Assembly: GCA_018195615.1 (NCBI GenBank)
Contig: JAGTPG010000002.1
Location: 6,007,501-6,071,500 of the forward strand
Reading direction: 5' to 3'
Length of the DNA stretch: 64,000 nt
Source: Streptomyces tuirus
GTDB lineage: Bacteria; Actinomycetota; Actinomycetes; Streptomycetales; Streptomycetaceae
Under the pieces are notes generated by a model that saw nothing but the letters and a program-made list of their open reading frames with translations, was not told the DNA's origin and made no database searches. The translations under genes and the position numbers were made by a program. Of the stretch, positions 55,880 to 64,000 are shown piece by piece (the first letter of the stretch is position 1; each line of letters opens with the position of its first letter).

Positions 55880-57134
55880 CCAGGAACGCCCCGCCCGCGA
55901 GCAGCACCAGCACACCACCGGTGATGCCGAGCGCCGTCCCGATGCCGCTGGAGCCGTCCGCGCCCGGGGCGCCGGCCACCGGCTTCGAACCGACCCCCGC
56001 CGTGCTGTTCCGGCCGTCCCCGGAGCCTCCCGCCTCGCCGGAGGGGTTCGAGCCGGACTGGGCACTGCCCTGCGCGGCGCTCTTCGGCGGCACCAGCTCG
56101 CCCACCGGCTGCACCTTCCCGGCCGCCTTGAAGCCCCAGTCGAACAGCCGGGCCGTCTCCTTGTAGACCTCGTTGTGCTCGTTCTTCTCCGGGTTCATCA
56201 CCGTGACCAGCAGCACCTTGCCGTTCCGCTCGGCGACGCCGGTGAAGGTGGCGCCCGCGTTGGTGGTGTTGCCGTTCTTGACGCCGGCGATGCCCTGGTA
56301 GACGGGCAGGTTCACGTCGCCGCTGAGCAGTCGGTTGGTGTTCTGGATCTCGAAGGGCTTACGGACCGTCTTGCCCTTCTTGTCCTTCTTCGTCTCGCCG
56401 GGGAACTTCGCGCTGACCGTCGAGGCGTACTCGCGGAAGTCCTTCTTCTGCATCCCGGAGCGGGCGATCAGCGTCAGGTCGTAGGCCGACGACACCTGCC
56501 CCTCCGCGTCGTAACCGTCCGGGCTGACCACGTGCGTGTCGAGGGCCTGGAGCTCCTCGGCATGCTCGTTCATCTCCTTGACGGTGTTCTCGATGCCCTT
56601 GTTCATCGCGGACAGCACGTGCACAGCGTCGTTGCCGGAGCGCAGGAAGACACCGAGCCACAGGTCGTGGACCGTGTACGTCTCGTCCTCCTTTATCCCG
56701 ACCATGCTGGAGCCCGGGCCGATACCGGCCAGGTCGGAGGGGACGACCTTGTGCTGGGCCGTCCTCGGGAACTTCGGCAGCAGCGTGTCCGCGAACAGCA
56801 TCTTCAGCGTGCTCGCCGGGGCGAGGCGCCAGTGCGCGTTGTGCGCGGCCAGCACGTCACCGGTCTCGGCGTCCGCGATGATCCAGGAGCGGGCGCTGAC
56901 GTCCTTCGGCAGCACGGGCACGCCGCTCGCCAGGTTCACCTGCGTCCCCGGCTTCCCGAGCCGGGCGCCGCCCACGGTCGACATCGACGCCGGGGGAGTG
57001 GCCGACGGGCTCGCCGACGGACTGCCGGAGGGCTTCGGGGCCGCGACGGCGGCGGGTGCGGCCAGGGCGAGGGACGACAGGACGGCGGAGGTGACCAGCA
57101 GGGATCGCCTGGCGGTCTTCTTGGGAGCGGGCAC
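55827..57134 (-). CDS. D-alanyl-D-alanine carboxypeptidase (PBP, peptidase S11)
   Basis: 435 residues. A signal peptide (RRSLLVTSAVLSSLALAAPAAVA) is followed by the S11 catalytic domain: SxxK in LAPASTLKML, SxN in LRSGNDAVHVL, and a KxG motif in GVKNGNTTNAGA (Asn in place of Thr). A Gly/Ser-rich linker and a C-terminal helix (GIGTALGITGGVLVLLAGGAFLV) anchor it in the membrane. It trims the terminal D-Ala of peptidoglycan stem peptides. GTG 57134 gives a normal signal peptide; a start further up would bury it. It diverges from the SCO4848-type gene. Confidence 0.9.
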   Translation of the reverse strand: MPAPKKTARRSLLVTSAVLSSLALAAPAAVAAPKPSGSPSASPSATPPASMSTVGGARLGKPGTQVNLASGVPVLPKDVSARSWIIADAETGDVLAAHNAHWRLAPASTLKMLFADTLLPKFPRTAQHKVVPSDLAGIGPGSSMVGIKEDETYTVHDLWLGVFLRSGNDAVHVLSAMNKGIENTVKEMNEHAEELQALDTHVVSPDGYDAEGQVSSAYDLTLIARSGMQKKDFREYASTVSAKFPGETKKDKKGKTVRKPFEIQNTNRLLSGDVNLPVYQGIAGVKNGNTTNAGATFTGVAERNGKVLLVTVMNPEKNEHNEVYKETARLFDWGFKAAGKVQPVGELVPPKSAAQGSAQSGSNPSGEAGGSGDGRNSTAGVGSKPVAGAPGADGSSGIGTALGITGGVLVLLAGGAFLVNRRWPLPDLVRRRTRP

Positions 57135-57224
57135 GGTCGGAAACGTACATGCCGTCCGGGGGAAGTCCCGCCTCCGCCCCCACCCCGGGAACGGAACCGG
57201 ACACGCTCTGGCGATACTGGACTC

Positions 57225-57464
57225 ATGAAGCTCAGCCGCCCCGTCTCCTGGTTCCTGCTCGCCTTCGGGGTGTGGAGCTGGGTCATCTGGATCACTTTCG
57301 TCAAGAACCTCGTCAAGGACAGCAGCGGGCTCGCCTTCGACGACGGTCATCCCACGGCTTACTTCTGGGTGCACCTGCTGCTCGCGGTCGTCTCCTTCGT
57401 ATTGGGGACGGCCATCGGGGCCATCGGGTTGCGTGGTCTGCGCGCACTGCGCCGGACGTCATAA
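57225..57464 (+). CDS. SCO4848-family small membrane protein
   Basis: 79 residues with two membrane helices (WFLLAFGVWSWVIWITFVKN and FWVHLLLAVVSFVLGTAIGAIG) joined by a polar loop (SSGLAFDDGHPTAY). Matches my memory of the NCBI family named after SCO4848 of S. coelicolor. ATG 57225 has no strong ribosome-binding site. Function unknown; 23 bases upstream of the metallophosphoesterase gene. Confidence 0.8.
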   Translation: MKLSRPVSWFLLAFGVWSWVIWITFVKNLVKDSSGLAFDDGHPTAYFWVHLLLAVVSFVLGTAIGAIGLRGLRALRRTS

Positions 57465-57487
57465 CGGCAATCGGGAGACACGACACC

Positions 57488-58926
57488 GTGGCCATCGTCT
57501 TCGTCCTCGTCGCGCTGCTGGTCCTGGCCGTCATCGTGACGGCCAACTGGTACGTGTGGCGCCGCCTGTTCCGCGACACGACCCGCGGCCCGGGCCTCAC
57601 CCGCCGTGCGGGCGCCGTCCTCATCGCCGGCGGCTGGGCCCTCGCGATCACGGCCCTGGTCGCCGAGCGCGCCGGCGCCCCCTTCTGGCTCCAGCAGACC
57701 CTCGCCTGGCCGGGCTTCCTGTGGCTGGCCCTGTCGATATACCTGCTGCTGGCGGTGGTGGCGGGAGAGGTCGTGCGGCCGCTGCTGCGGTGGTTCCTGG
57801 AACGGCGGGCGAGGGCGACGGCTGATCAGGGCCCGGAGCCCGCACCGGTGGCAGTGGTCGACGCACCTGGGGCTACCCCGGCGGCGGCCGGTCCTCAGTC
57901 GGGCCGGGCCGGTGTGCCCGGCGGAGCAGCCGTCGCCGCGACGGCTGACCCGAAGACGGACATCGGCGCCGCCGCGTCCGGTGCGGCGATCGCCTCCGCC
58001 ACCGCGCCCCACCCGGAGGCGGACGCCACCCCCGACACCCTCGACGGCTCGAACCAGCCACCCGCCACCTCCGACATCACCGGCATCACCACCCCACCGG
58101 CCCCTCCCGCCGCCTCTTCGTCTCCCGGGTCGTCGCCGGAGCCGCCGCGGCCGCCGCCGTCGGAACCGTGGGGTACGGCACCTACGGGGTCCTGCGCGGG
58201 CCCCAGGTGAAGCGGGTCACCGTGCCGCTGGCCAAGCTGCCGCGCGCCGCGCACGGGTACCGCATCGCCGTGGTCAGCGACGTCCACCTCGGCCCCGTCC
58301 TGGGCCGCGGCTTCGCCCAGAAGGTCGTCGACACGATCAACGCGACCCAGCCCGACCTGATCGCGGTCGTCGGCGACCTGGTCGACGGCAGTGTGAAGGA
58401 CCTGGGCCCCGCCGCGGCCCCCCTGGCCCAGCTGAAAGCCCGTCACGGCTCCTACTTCGTCACCGGGAACCACGAGTACTTCTCCGGCGCCGAACAGTGG
58501 GTCGAGGAAGTCCGGCGCCTGGGTCTCGCCCCCCTGGAGAACGCCCGCAGAGAGATGCCGCACTTCGATCTGGCCGGAGTCAACGACGTGGCGGGCGAGG
58601 CGGAGGGCCAGGGCCCCGACTTCGCCCGGGCGCTCGGCGACCGGGACACCGCACGCGCCTGCGTCCTGCTCGCCCACCAGCCCGTCCAGATCCACGAGGC
58701 CGTCGAGCACCACGTCGACCTCCAGCTCTCCGGCCACACCCACGGCGGCCAGCTCTGGCCCGGCAACCTCATCGCCGCCTCCGCCAACCCCACCGTCGCG
58801 GGCCTGGAGCGCTACGGCGACACCCAGCTCTACGTCTCCCGCGGCGCCGGCGCCTGGGGCCCGCCCACCCGGGTGGGCGCACCCTCGGACATCACGCTGA
58901 TCGAGCTGGCGTCGAAGCAGGCCTGA
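57488..58926 (+). CDS. Membrane-anchored metallophosphoesterase
   Basis: About 479 residues. The N-terminal 110 residues hold four helices (VFVLVALLVLAVIVTANWYV, AGAVLIAGGWALAITALVAE, TLAWPGFLWLALSIYLLLAV and VVRPLL region), followed by a long Ala/Pro/Thr linker. The C-terminal calcineurin-like domain has all metal sites: VVSDVHLGPVLG, VVGDLVDGSVKD, VTGNHEYFSG, LAHQP and LSGHTHGGQLWPG. One base is missing near 58100-58115, where the linker enters RRLFVSRVVAG. GTG 57488 follows GGGAGA. Members of this YaeI-like group act on lipid-linked phosphates, which would fit the neighbouring wall genes; the substrate is not known. Confidence 0.85.
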
Positions 58927-59093
58927 CCCTGTGAGAACGCTGTGAAACCGGACCGAACCGCCCATCGGTAAGGTCTTTCCCAACTCGGCACATCTCTCTT
59001 CCCCCGGGTCAAACACCTGTGATTGGGTGAGGCCGCCACGAAGGGGTGTGGCGTACGCACAGGGGCCCGAGGGCCCGGGGAAGGACAGGGCCG

Positions 59094-60649
59094 ATGCGGT
59101 CGGTTCGCATGCGGATACTCGCGGGGCTGCTCGTCCTGGCGGCCGTGGGGGTGGGCGCCTGGCAGCTCGTGCCGTCGAAGAAGGACGGCAGCACCATCAC
59201 GGTCGGCACGACGGACGCCGTCACGTCACTCGACCCGGCCGGCGCCTACGACGCGGGCTCCTGGGCGCTGTTCAGCAACGTCTTCCAGTCGCTGCTCACC
59301 TTCGCCCCGGGCGGCACCGCACCCGTGCCGGACGCGGCGAAGAGCTGCGCGTTCGTGGGCGGCGACCTGACCACCTACCGCTGCGAACTGCGCTCCGGCC
59401 TCACCTTCCCGAGCGGCCGCACGATGACCGGCGAGGACGTGAAGTACTCCTTCGACCGGATCCTCAGGATCAAGTCCCCGGTCGGCCCGGCGCCGCTGCT
59501 CGACACCCTCCGTTCCGTGGACGCCGACGGGCCGACCGTCACCTTCCACCTGTCCTCACCCGACGCCACGTTCCCGTTCAAGGTGGCCACCGGCGCGGGC
59601 TCGATCGTCGACCACACCGCCTACCCGGCCGGCAAGCTGCGTACCGACAACGGTGTCGACGGCACCGGCCCGTACACCCTCACCTCGTACACGAAGGACG
59701 ACAAGGCGGTCCTCGCACCCAACAGCCGCTACCGGGGCGCCGTGAACGGCGGCGCCGACCGGCCCGTCGAACTGCGCTACTACGCCACCCCCGGCGCCCT
59801 GGACACCGCCTGGAAGGACAAGCGGGTCGAGGTCGCGACCCGCCAGCTGCCGCCCCAGGTCCTCGCCGGCCTCAACCCGAGCGACCCGGCACAGCGCGTC
59901 TTCGAGGCGGACGGCTCCGAGACCCGGAACCTCTACTTCGACACCCGCGCGGGCCAACCGCTGCACGATGCGAAGGTCCGCCAGGCCATGGCCTGGCTCA
60001 TCGACCGAGAGCGGCTGGCCGCCACCGTCTACGACGGCACCGTCGACCCGCTGTACTCCCTGATCCCGGCGGGGATCACCGGCCACACCGCCTCGTTCTT
60101 CGACGACTATCCCGACCAAGACCCCAAGAAAGCCCGGCGGTTGCTCACCGAGGCGGGGTGAAGCTGCCGGTCCGCTTCACCTACGGCTATGCCAAGGGCC
60201 GTGGCGCCGGTGAGCAGGAGGCCGCCGAGATCAAGCGGGAGCTGGAGGCGAGCGGCCTGTTCGAGGTCACCGTCAAGGGCTACGAGTGGACCGACTTCCA
60301 GAAGCGGTGGGCGAGCGGCGAGCTCGACGCGTACGCCGTCGGCTGGGTCGCCGACTTCCCCGACCCGGACACCTTCGGCGCCGCGCTCGTCGGCACCGGC
60401 AGCGCGATGAACACCGGCTACAGCAACAAGGACGTCGACCGGCTCATCAAGGACAGCCAGCGCTACGCCGACCGCACCCAGGCCGACCGGGACTTCCGCT
60501 CAGTGCAGCAGACCGTCGCCCGGGACGTGCCGGTGCTGCCGCTGTGGCAGGCGAAGGAGTACGTCGTCACCACCGAGGACATCGGCGGCGGCCAGTACCT
60601 GTCGGACGGCACGGGCGTGTTCCGCCTGTGGAGCCTCAAGGGGATCTGA
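59094..60649 (+). CDS. Family 5 extracellular solute-binding protein (peptide ABC transporter)
   Basis: About 518 residues. An N-terminal anchor or signal (MRILAGLLVLAAVGVGAWQLV) without a lipobox cysteine is followed by SBP_bac_5 features: TVGTTDAVTSLDPAGAYDAG, RCELRSGLTFPSGRTMTGED, VKYSFDRIL, DGTGPYTLTSYTKDDKAVL, NPSDPAQRVFEADGSETRNL, RQAMAWLIDRERLA. One G is missing at about 60156-60159 (GGGG run), after which the frame continues to WSLKGI. No permease or ATPase genes are adjacent, so it is an orphan binding protein or works with a distant transporter. Confidence 0.88.
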
Positions 60650-60662
60650 CGTCAGACAGGCC

Positions 60663-61403
60663 CTAGGGGGCCGTGCCGCGCGCGGCCGGGTCCGGGATCG
60701 CCTTCGTCATCCCGGGCAGGAAGTCCGTGAACAACTCGTGCACCTCCCGCACGAGCGGCCGCAGCACCCGGAAGCGGGCCAGGGCGACACCCCGCGCGGT
60801 GAGCCGGGCCCCGCGCTCGGCCAGCCGGTAACTGCGCTCCCGCCCCTCGGTCCGGTCGAAGACCCAGTACAGGACGAGCCCCATCTGTGACAGCCACATC
60901 AACTCGGGCAGGATGTCCCGCAGTTCCTCCGGCACCTTGGTCTTCGTCCCGGCCAGCACCTGCCGGTGGACGCTGATGGCCTCCACGCGCGCGTGCTCCG
61001 ACTCCGGGGAGAAGGGGCTGAGCGGGCTGTCCGGGTCGGCGGCGTTCTTGAAGAACTGCACGGCGAACTCGTGGTACGGCTTGGCGATGTCCAGCCAGGC
61101 CCGCAGCACACCCGCGAGGCGCGCCTCCAGGTCGGTCTCCCGCGCCAGGACGTCCCGGACCGCCACCTGGTGCTCGGCGGCGATCCGGTCGTAGAAGCCC
61201 TGGATCAGGTGCTCCTTGCCCTCGAAGTAGTAGTACGCGTTGCCGACGGAGACCCCGGCCTCCTTGGCGATGGCCCGCATCGTCGTCTTGTCGTAGCCGC
61301 GCTCCTGGAACAGCCGCATGGCCGTCTCCAGGATCAGGGCGCGGGTCTGCTCGGACTTGCTGGGGTAGGCCCCTTCGTCGGGGCCGTCGTTCTTCGCGGA
61401 CAC
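60663..61403 (-). CDS. TetR-family transcriptional regulator
   Basis: 246 residues. The N-terminal helix-turn-helix reads TRALILETAMRLFQERGYDK, TTMRAIAKEAGVSVGNAYYY and FEGKEHLIQGFYDRI; the rest is the ligand-binding bundle with a conserved-looking FTDFLPGM end. It is the last of three minus-strand genes (membrane protein, DCC protein, TetR). Two palindromic sites TTGAACACGTTCAA and TTGAACGTGTTCAA lie before the first gene and are good candidates for its operators, implying autoregulation. GTG 61403 gives a short disordered N-terminus; its ribosome-binding site is weak. Confidence 0.9.
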   Translation of the reverse strand: MSAKNDGPDEGAYPSKSEQTRALILETAMRLFQERGYDKTTMRAIAKEAGVSVGNAYYYFEGKEHLIQGFYDRIAAEHQVAVRDVLARETDLEARLAGVLRAWLDIAKPYHEFAVQFFKNAADPDSPLSPFSPESEHARVEAISVHRQVLAGTKTKVPEELRDILPELMWLSQMGLVLYWVFDRTEGRERSYRLAERGARLTARGVALARFRVLRPLVREVHELFTDFLPGMTKAIPDPAARGTAP

Positions 61404-61414
61404 GGGAAGAGAGC

Positions 61415-61929
61415 CTATCGCCGCTGCCCGTGCGCCTGGCGAGGGCGCAGGCGCCGTCGGCGCAGCCCGGAGCGGTGTAGGTCCAGCCGCCGTCCGGGCC
61501 GTACGACCACCCGTCCGCGCGCCGGTACACCCGGCCGCCCCACTGTGCCCCGCCCCCCTGCGCCCGAGTCCGCTGCGACCCGCGCCACTTGGCGGCGGCG
61601 AGCACCGCGCCCCTCGCCAGCCAGGCGCCGGACGGGGTGCTGAGCCGGTGGGCGAGCGGCCGGTGCTCGCGCAGCGCCCACAGGGTGACGACCCAGGCGG
61701 CGGGCCCTTGGTAGACCTGCCCGGCATCGCCGACGACGGTGATCTCCTCGAGGGTCGCACCGTGGTCGAGGCCGGGAAACCGCCGCCGGGCCTCCTCCGA
61801 GCCGGCCGGGACCGGCTCCAGCGGCACCAACTGGGGCTGCCGCAGGAGCCAGTCGCGCAGGAACGCGCACAGGGAGCACTCGGCGTCGTAGAGGACGGTG
61901 AGCCGGCGGACCGGTGCGGTCGCGTTCAT
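61415..61929 (-). CDS. DCC-family thiol-disulfide oxidoreductase (DUF393)
   Basis: About 171 residues. The family DxxCxxC motif is LYDAECSLCAFLRDWLL near the N-terminus, followed by LVPLEPVPAGSEEARRRFPG, EEITVVGDAGQVYQGPAAWV and a Cys-containing C-terminus (APGCADGACALARR). One base is missing near the 3' end (about 61425-61445), restoring a stop at 61415; otherwise the frame would run through the TetR gene. ATG 61929 overlaps the stop of the membrane protein upstream (ATGA). Biochemical role unproven. Confidence 0.8.
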
Positions 61930-62348
61930 ACCGGCCTCCGCTCAGGCCTGGGCCTGCGGGCGACCCACCCCTGCGGCGGCACCGGCGGAACCTGCTCCCG
62001 CTCCATGACACCGCGCCGCCGGATCTTGTTCAGCACGAAGACGTTGGCCAGGTGCATCACGCCGAGGACCAGCAGCACCACACCCAGCTTGGTCGACAGG
62101 GCCTCGAAGACGCCGCGCGTGTCGGTGATCGTCTCGTCGCCGCTCAGGTACAGCGCGACGAACCCGAGGTTGACGAGGTAGAAGCCGACCACGAGGAGGT
62201 GGTTGACGGCGTCGGCGAGCTTCTCGTTGCCGTGCAGCACGTCGGCGAGGAAGATCTTGCCGTTACGGCTCAGCGTGCGGGCCACCCAGACGGTCAGCCC
62301 GATGCTGACCAGCAGGTAGATGACATAGGCGACGACCGTACGGTCCAT
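61926..62348 (-). CDS. Four-helix membrane protein in the TetR operon
   Basis: 140 residues with three to four hydrophobic helices (VAYVIYLLVSIGLTVWVA, LLVVGFYLVNLGFVALYL, LGVVLLVLGVMHLANVFVL) and a basic, proline-rich tail. ATG 62348 is preferred, with AAGAAGGG about eight bases upstream; GTG 62357 is possible. The stop overlaps the DCC start. The two operator-like palindromes lie 15-73 bases upstream, so it is the first gene of the TetR-controlled unit. No specific function can be given. Confidence 0.82.
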   Translation of the reverse strand: MDRTVVAYVIYLLVSIGLTVWVARTLSRNGKIFLADVLHGNEKLADAVNHLLVVGFYLVNLGFVALYLSGDETITDTRGVFEALSTKLGVVLLVLGVMHLANVFVLNKIRRRGVMEREQVPPVPPQGWVARRPRPERRPV

Positions 62349-62362
62349 TGCCCCCACCCTTC

Positions 62363-62376
62363 TTGAACACGTTCAA
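62363..62376. promoter_or_regulatory. Probable TetR operator 1
   Basis: TTGAACACGTTCAA, half-site TTGAAC in inverted orientation around a 2-base centre, 15 bases before the start codon at 62348. Confidence 0.7.
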
Positions 62377-62407
62377 AACGCTGACAGGGCTGACTCTAGA
62401 CCTACTT

Positions 62408-62421
62408 TTGAACGTGTTCAA
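62408..62421. promoter_or_regulatory. Probable TetR operator 2
   Basis: TTGAACGTGTTCAA, the exact reverse complement of operator 1, centred 45 bases from it (about four helical turns). The pair brackets the expected promoter of the three-gene unit. Confidence 0.7.
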
Positions 62422-62441
62422 CACCGGGGTGGCGGCCTGGA

Positions 62442-62971
62442 TCAGTCGCTCTGCTTCGGCCGGCCGGCGTGCAGGATTTCGGCGACGTCCAGGGTGACCT
62501 CGGCCCCGATGGAGTCGGGGAGGGCGACGATCTCGCCGGGAGCGTGGGGACGGTGCTTCTCGTACTTGTCTCCGGCGGGGTCGGTGAGGACGTGGAGGCG
62601 CTGGTGTGTGCGGTCGACGATGACATACACAGGCACCTTCGCCTCCGCGTACGCAGTGACCTTGGTGCGCAGGTCGGTCCGGTAGTTGCTGGAGGTGACC
62701 TCCACGACCAGGCGGAAGCAGACCGGGTCGTAGGAGTTGTTCTCGACGTAGTGGTCCCTGTAGTCGGCGTCCACCACTGAGAAGTCGGGGATCGCGTAGT
62801 CCTCGGTACCCGTGGGCAGCCAGAGGCCTATGCCCTGGATCAACCGGGACTCCGCCCCATCTGGCCTCCGATGATCTCGACGCGGTAGCCAGGATTGCGC
62901 TCCTTGAGACGGTTGGCCTCCGCGGTCAGCGGACGGTCTCCGTAAGGCCGCTCGACGGCTGCAGCGGATAT
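62442..62971 (-). pseudogene. Decayed Uma2-family (DUF820) gene
   Basis: The 3' part (62442-62860) reads well as Uma2: IQGIGLWLPTGTEDYAIPDF, RLVVEVTSSNYRTDLRTKV, AYAEAKVPVYVIVDR. Upstream, the true N-terminus is recognisable (AAAVERPYGDRPLTAEANRL, NPGYRVEIIGGQ) but meets a stop after GGQMGRSPG. The roughly 40 residues that normally separate EIIxGQ from IQGIGLWLP are missing, and the codon at the expected start is ATA. Together these indicate a real internal deletion and start loss, unlike the single-base gaps elsewhere. A product starting at the internal site near 62840 would lack the N-terminal fold. Confidence 0.7.
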
Positions 62972-63071
62972 CAGGTGCCTCCCGTGGCTGGTGTCGAGAC
63001 CCTCATCGTAGGACGCACGGCCTCCGTGAGTCGGTCGCGGCCACGTTCAGTCCATGGTGTGGCATATGCCA

Positions 63072-63104
63072 GAGGGCCCCGTTTCCAGTGGAAACAGGGC
63101 CCTC
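63072..63104 (-). terminator. Hairpin terminator downstream of sdhB
   Basis: A 15-position stem with one mismatch, GAGGGCCCCGTTTCC (63072-63086) with GGAAACAGGGCCCTC (63090-63104) and a 3-base loop, 21 bases beyond the sdhB stop. Confidence 0.8.
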
Positions 63105-63125
63105 AAGCGCAAGCGGTCGTCGACC

Positions 63126-63905
63126 TCAGTACCGGCGCGTGATCAGCGCCCTCTTCACCTCGGCGATCGCCTTCGTGACCTCGATGCCGCGCGGGCAGGC
63201 GTCCGTGCAGTTGAAGGTCGTGCGGCAGCGCCACACGCCGTCGCGGTCGTTGAGGATCTCCAGGCGCTGTTCGCCGGCCTCGTCACGCGAGTCGAAGATG
63301 AAGCGGTGCGCGTTGACGATGGCGGCCGGGCCGAAGTACTGGCCATCGTTCCAGAAGACCGGGCACGACGTGGTGCAGGCCGCGCAGAGGATGCACTTGG
63401 TCGTGTCGTCGAAGCGCTCGCGGTCCTCGGCGGTCTGGAGACGCTCGCGGGTGGGCTCGTTCGTGTCCTTCGTGATGAGGAAGGGCATGACGTCCCGGTA
63501 CGCCTGGAAGAACGGCTCCATGTCCACGACCAGGTCCTTCAGGACCGTGAGGCCCTTGATGGCCTCGACCGTGATCGGCTTCTCGGGGTTGATGTCCTTG
63601 ATCAGGGTCTTGCAGGCGAGACGGTTCTTGCCGTTGATCCGCATCGCGTCCGAGCCGCAGATGCCGTGCGCGCAGGAGCGGCGGAACGTCAGCGTGCCGT
63701 CGAGCTCCCACTTGATCTTGTGCAGGGCGTCGAGGACACGCTCCTTGGGGTCGATCTCCACCTGGAAGTCTTCCCACACCGCTTCCGCCGCCACCTCGGG
63801 GTTGAAGCGGCGGATGCGGAACGTGACCGTGATGTAGGGGGAGTCGGCGAAACCGGGCTCGGGCTTGCCGGCCGCGTCTTCCTTGTCCAGAACGGGGGTA
63901 GCCAT
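63126..63905 (-). CDS. sdhB: Succinate dehydrogenase iron-sulfur subunit
   Basis: 259 residues. The N-terminal [2Fe-2S] ferredoxin domain has RRSCAHGICGSDAMRINGKN with the clustered cysteines, and the C-terminal part has the [4Fe-4S]/[3Fe-4S] cysteines in KCILCAACTTSCPVFW and NCTDACPRGIEVTKAI. Intact. It passes electrons from SdhA to the quinone in the TCA-cycle complex II. ATG 63905 shares its A with the sdhA stop (TGATG), so the two subunits are translationally coupled, as in the usual sdhCDAB order. Confidence 0.97.
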   Translation of the reverse strand: MATPVLDKEDAAGKPEPGFADSPYITVTFRIRRFNPEVAAEAVWEDFQVEIDPKERVLDALHKIKWELDGTLTFRRSCAHGICGSDAMRINGKNRLACKTLIKDINPEKPITVEAIKGLTVLKDLVVDMEPFFQAYRDVMPFLITKDTNEPTRERLQTAEDRERFDDTTKCILCAACTTSCPVFWNDGQYFGPAAIVNAHRFIFDSRDEAGEQRLEILNDRDGVWRCRTTFNCTDACPRGIEVTKAIAEVKRALITRRY

Positions 63906-64000
63906 CAGTACTTACGCTCCATCGGCTGGTAGCGGGTCTGGACGACCGGCTTGTAGTCGAGACGGACGGTTTCGGAGCCGTCGGCGCCGACCTCGCGGTA
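63905..64000 (-). CDS. sdhA: Succinate dehydrogenase flavoprotein subunit, C-terminal end only
   Basis: The last 31 codons of SdhA, cut by the window edge (YREVGADGSETVRLDYKPVV, ending PMERKY). The C-terminal pattern LDYKPV....YxPMERKY is typical of actinobacterial SdhA. Called mainly by its coupling to sdhB. Confidence 0.9.
   Translation of the reverse strand, partial: YREVGADGSETVRLDYKPVVQTRYQPMERKY

Noticed and set aside
59094..60649. A complete oligopeptide ABC transporter operon
   Set aside because: Only the binding protein is present; the next gene is a convergent TetR regulator and the preceding one a metallophosphoesterase.

Overview
The window is high-GC actinobacterial DNA, almost certainly from a Streptomyces chromosome core. 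The marks are strong third-position G/C bias, frequent GTG starts, GTGA/ATGA stop-start couplings, and a gene order I remember from Streptomyces (sucCD, purN-purH, folD, mdh, a choline/glycine-betaine locus, glyA, trpS, a D-Ala-D-Ala carboxypeptidase next to an SCO4848-type small membrane protein, sdhBA). The synteny statement is recollection; the gene calls rest on the sequence.

Layout. 1-8.5 kb: central metabolism (sucC 3' part, sucD, purN, purH) with an XRE/sigma-like membrane regulator and two membrane proteins between. 8.6-19.4 kb: an unusual signalling block of four membrane-anchored Ser/Thr kinases. Each carries a different outside domain (peptidoglycan-binding, I36 protease-inhibitor-like, peptidoglycan-binding, lytic-transglycosylase-like). 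Two kinases are translationally coupled to FHA-like proteins, and secreted peptidoglycan-binding and ALF-repeat proteins are interspersed. This is my main candidate for an undescribed system: cell-wall sensing with interchangeable sensor heads. 19.5-25 kb: folD, a DUF3017 protein, an XRE/DUF2690 protein and mdh. 25.2-32.4 kb: choline/betaine operon (aldehyde dehydrogenase, choline-oxidase-like enzyme, ABC importer) behind a perfect 26-bp palindrome. 32.4-36.1 kb: a PEP mutase-family protein, three AhpD-like proteins and a MocR regulator.

36.1-44.2 kb: a six-gene minus-strand operon with fused PabA-PabB, a PabC-like lyase, two adenylate-forming ligases, an FAD monooxygenase and an ABM-domain membrane protein. 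This looks like a small p-aminobenzoate-derived metabolite cluster. 44.4-50.3 kb: lipoprotein, glutathionylspermidine-synthase-like ATP-grasp enzyme, glyA, trpS and a 2'-5' RNA ligase-like protein. 50.3-55 kb: a tandem-repeat tract, then a set matching the actinobacterial decaprenylphosphoryl-arabinose pathway (DprE2, DprE1, PAP2 phosphatase, UbiA transferase, GtrA). 55-64 kb: YihY, D-Ala-D-Ala carboxypeptidase, metallophosphoesterase, family-5 solute-binding protein, a TetR operon with two visible operator palindromes, a decayed Uma2 gene, sdhB and the end of sdhA.

Caveat on quality. About 26 of roughly 60 genes, including purH and glyA, are interrupted by frame changes that are all explained by missing single bases, usually in short G or C runs. 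I read these as sequencing or assembly deletions, not biology, and annotate each gene as one CDS across the break, noting the position.
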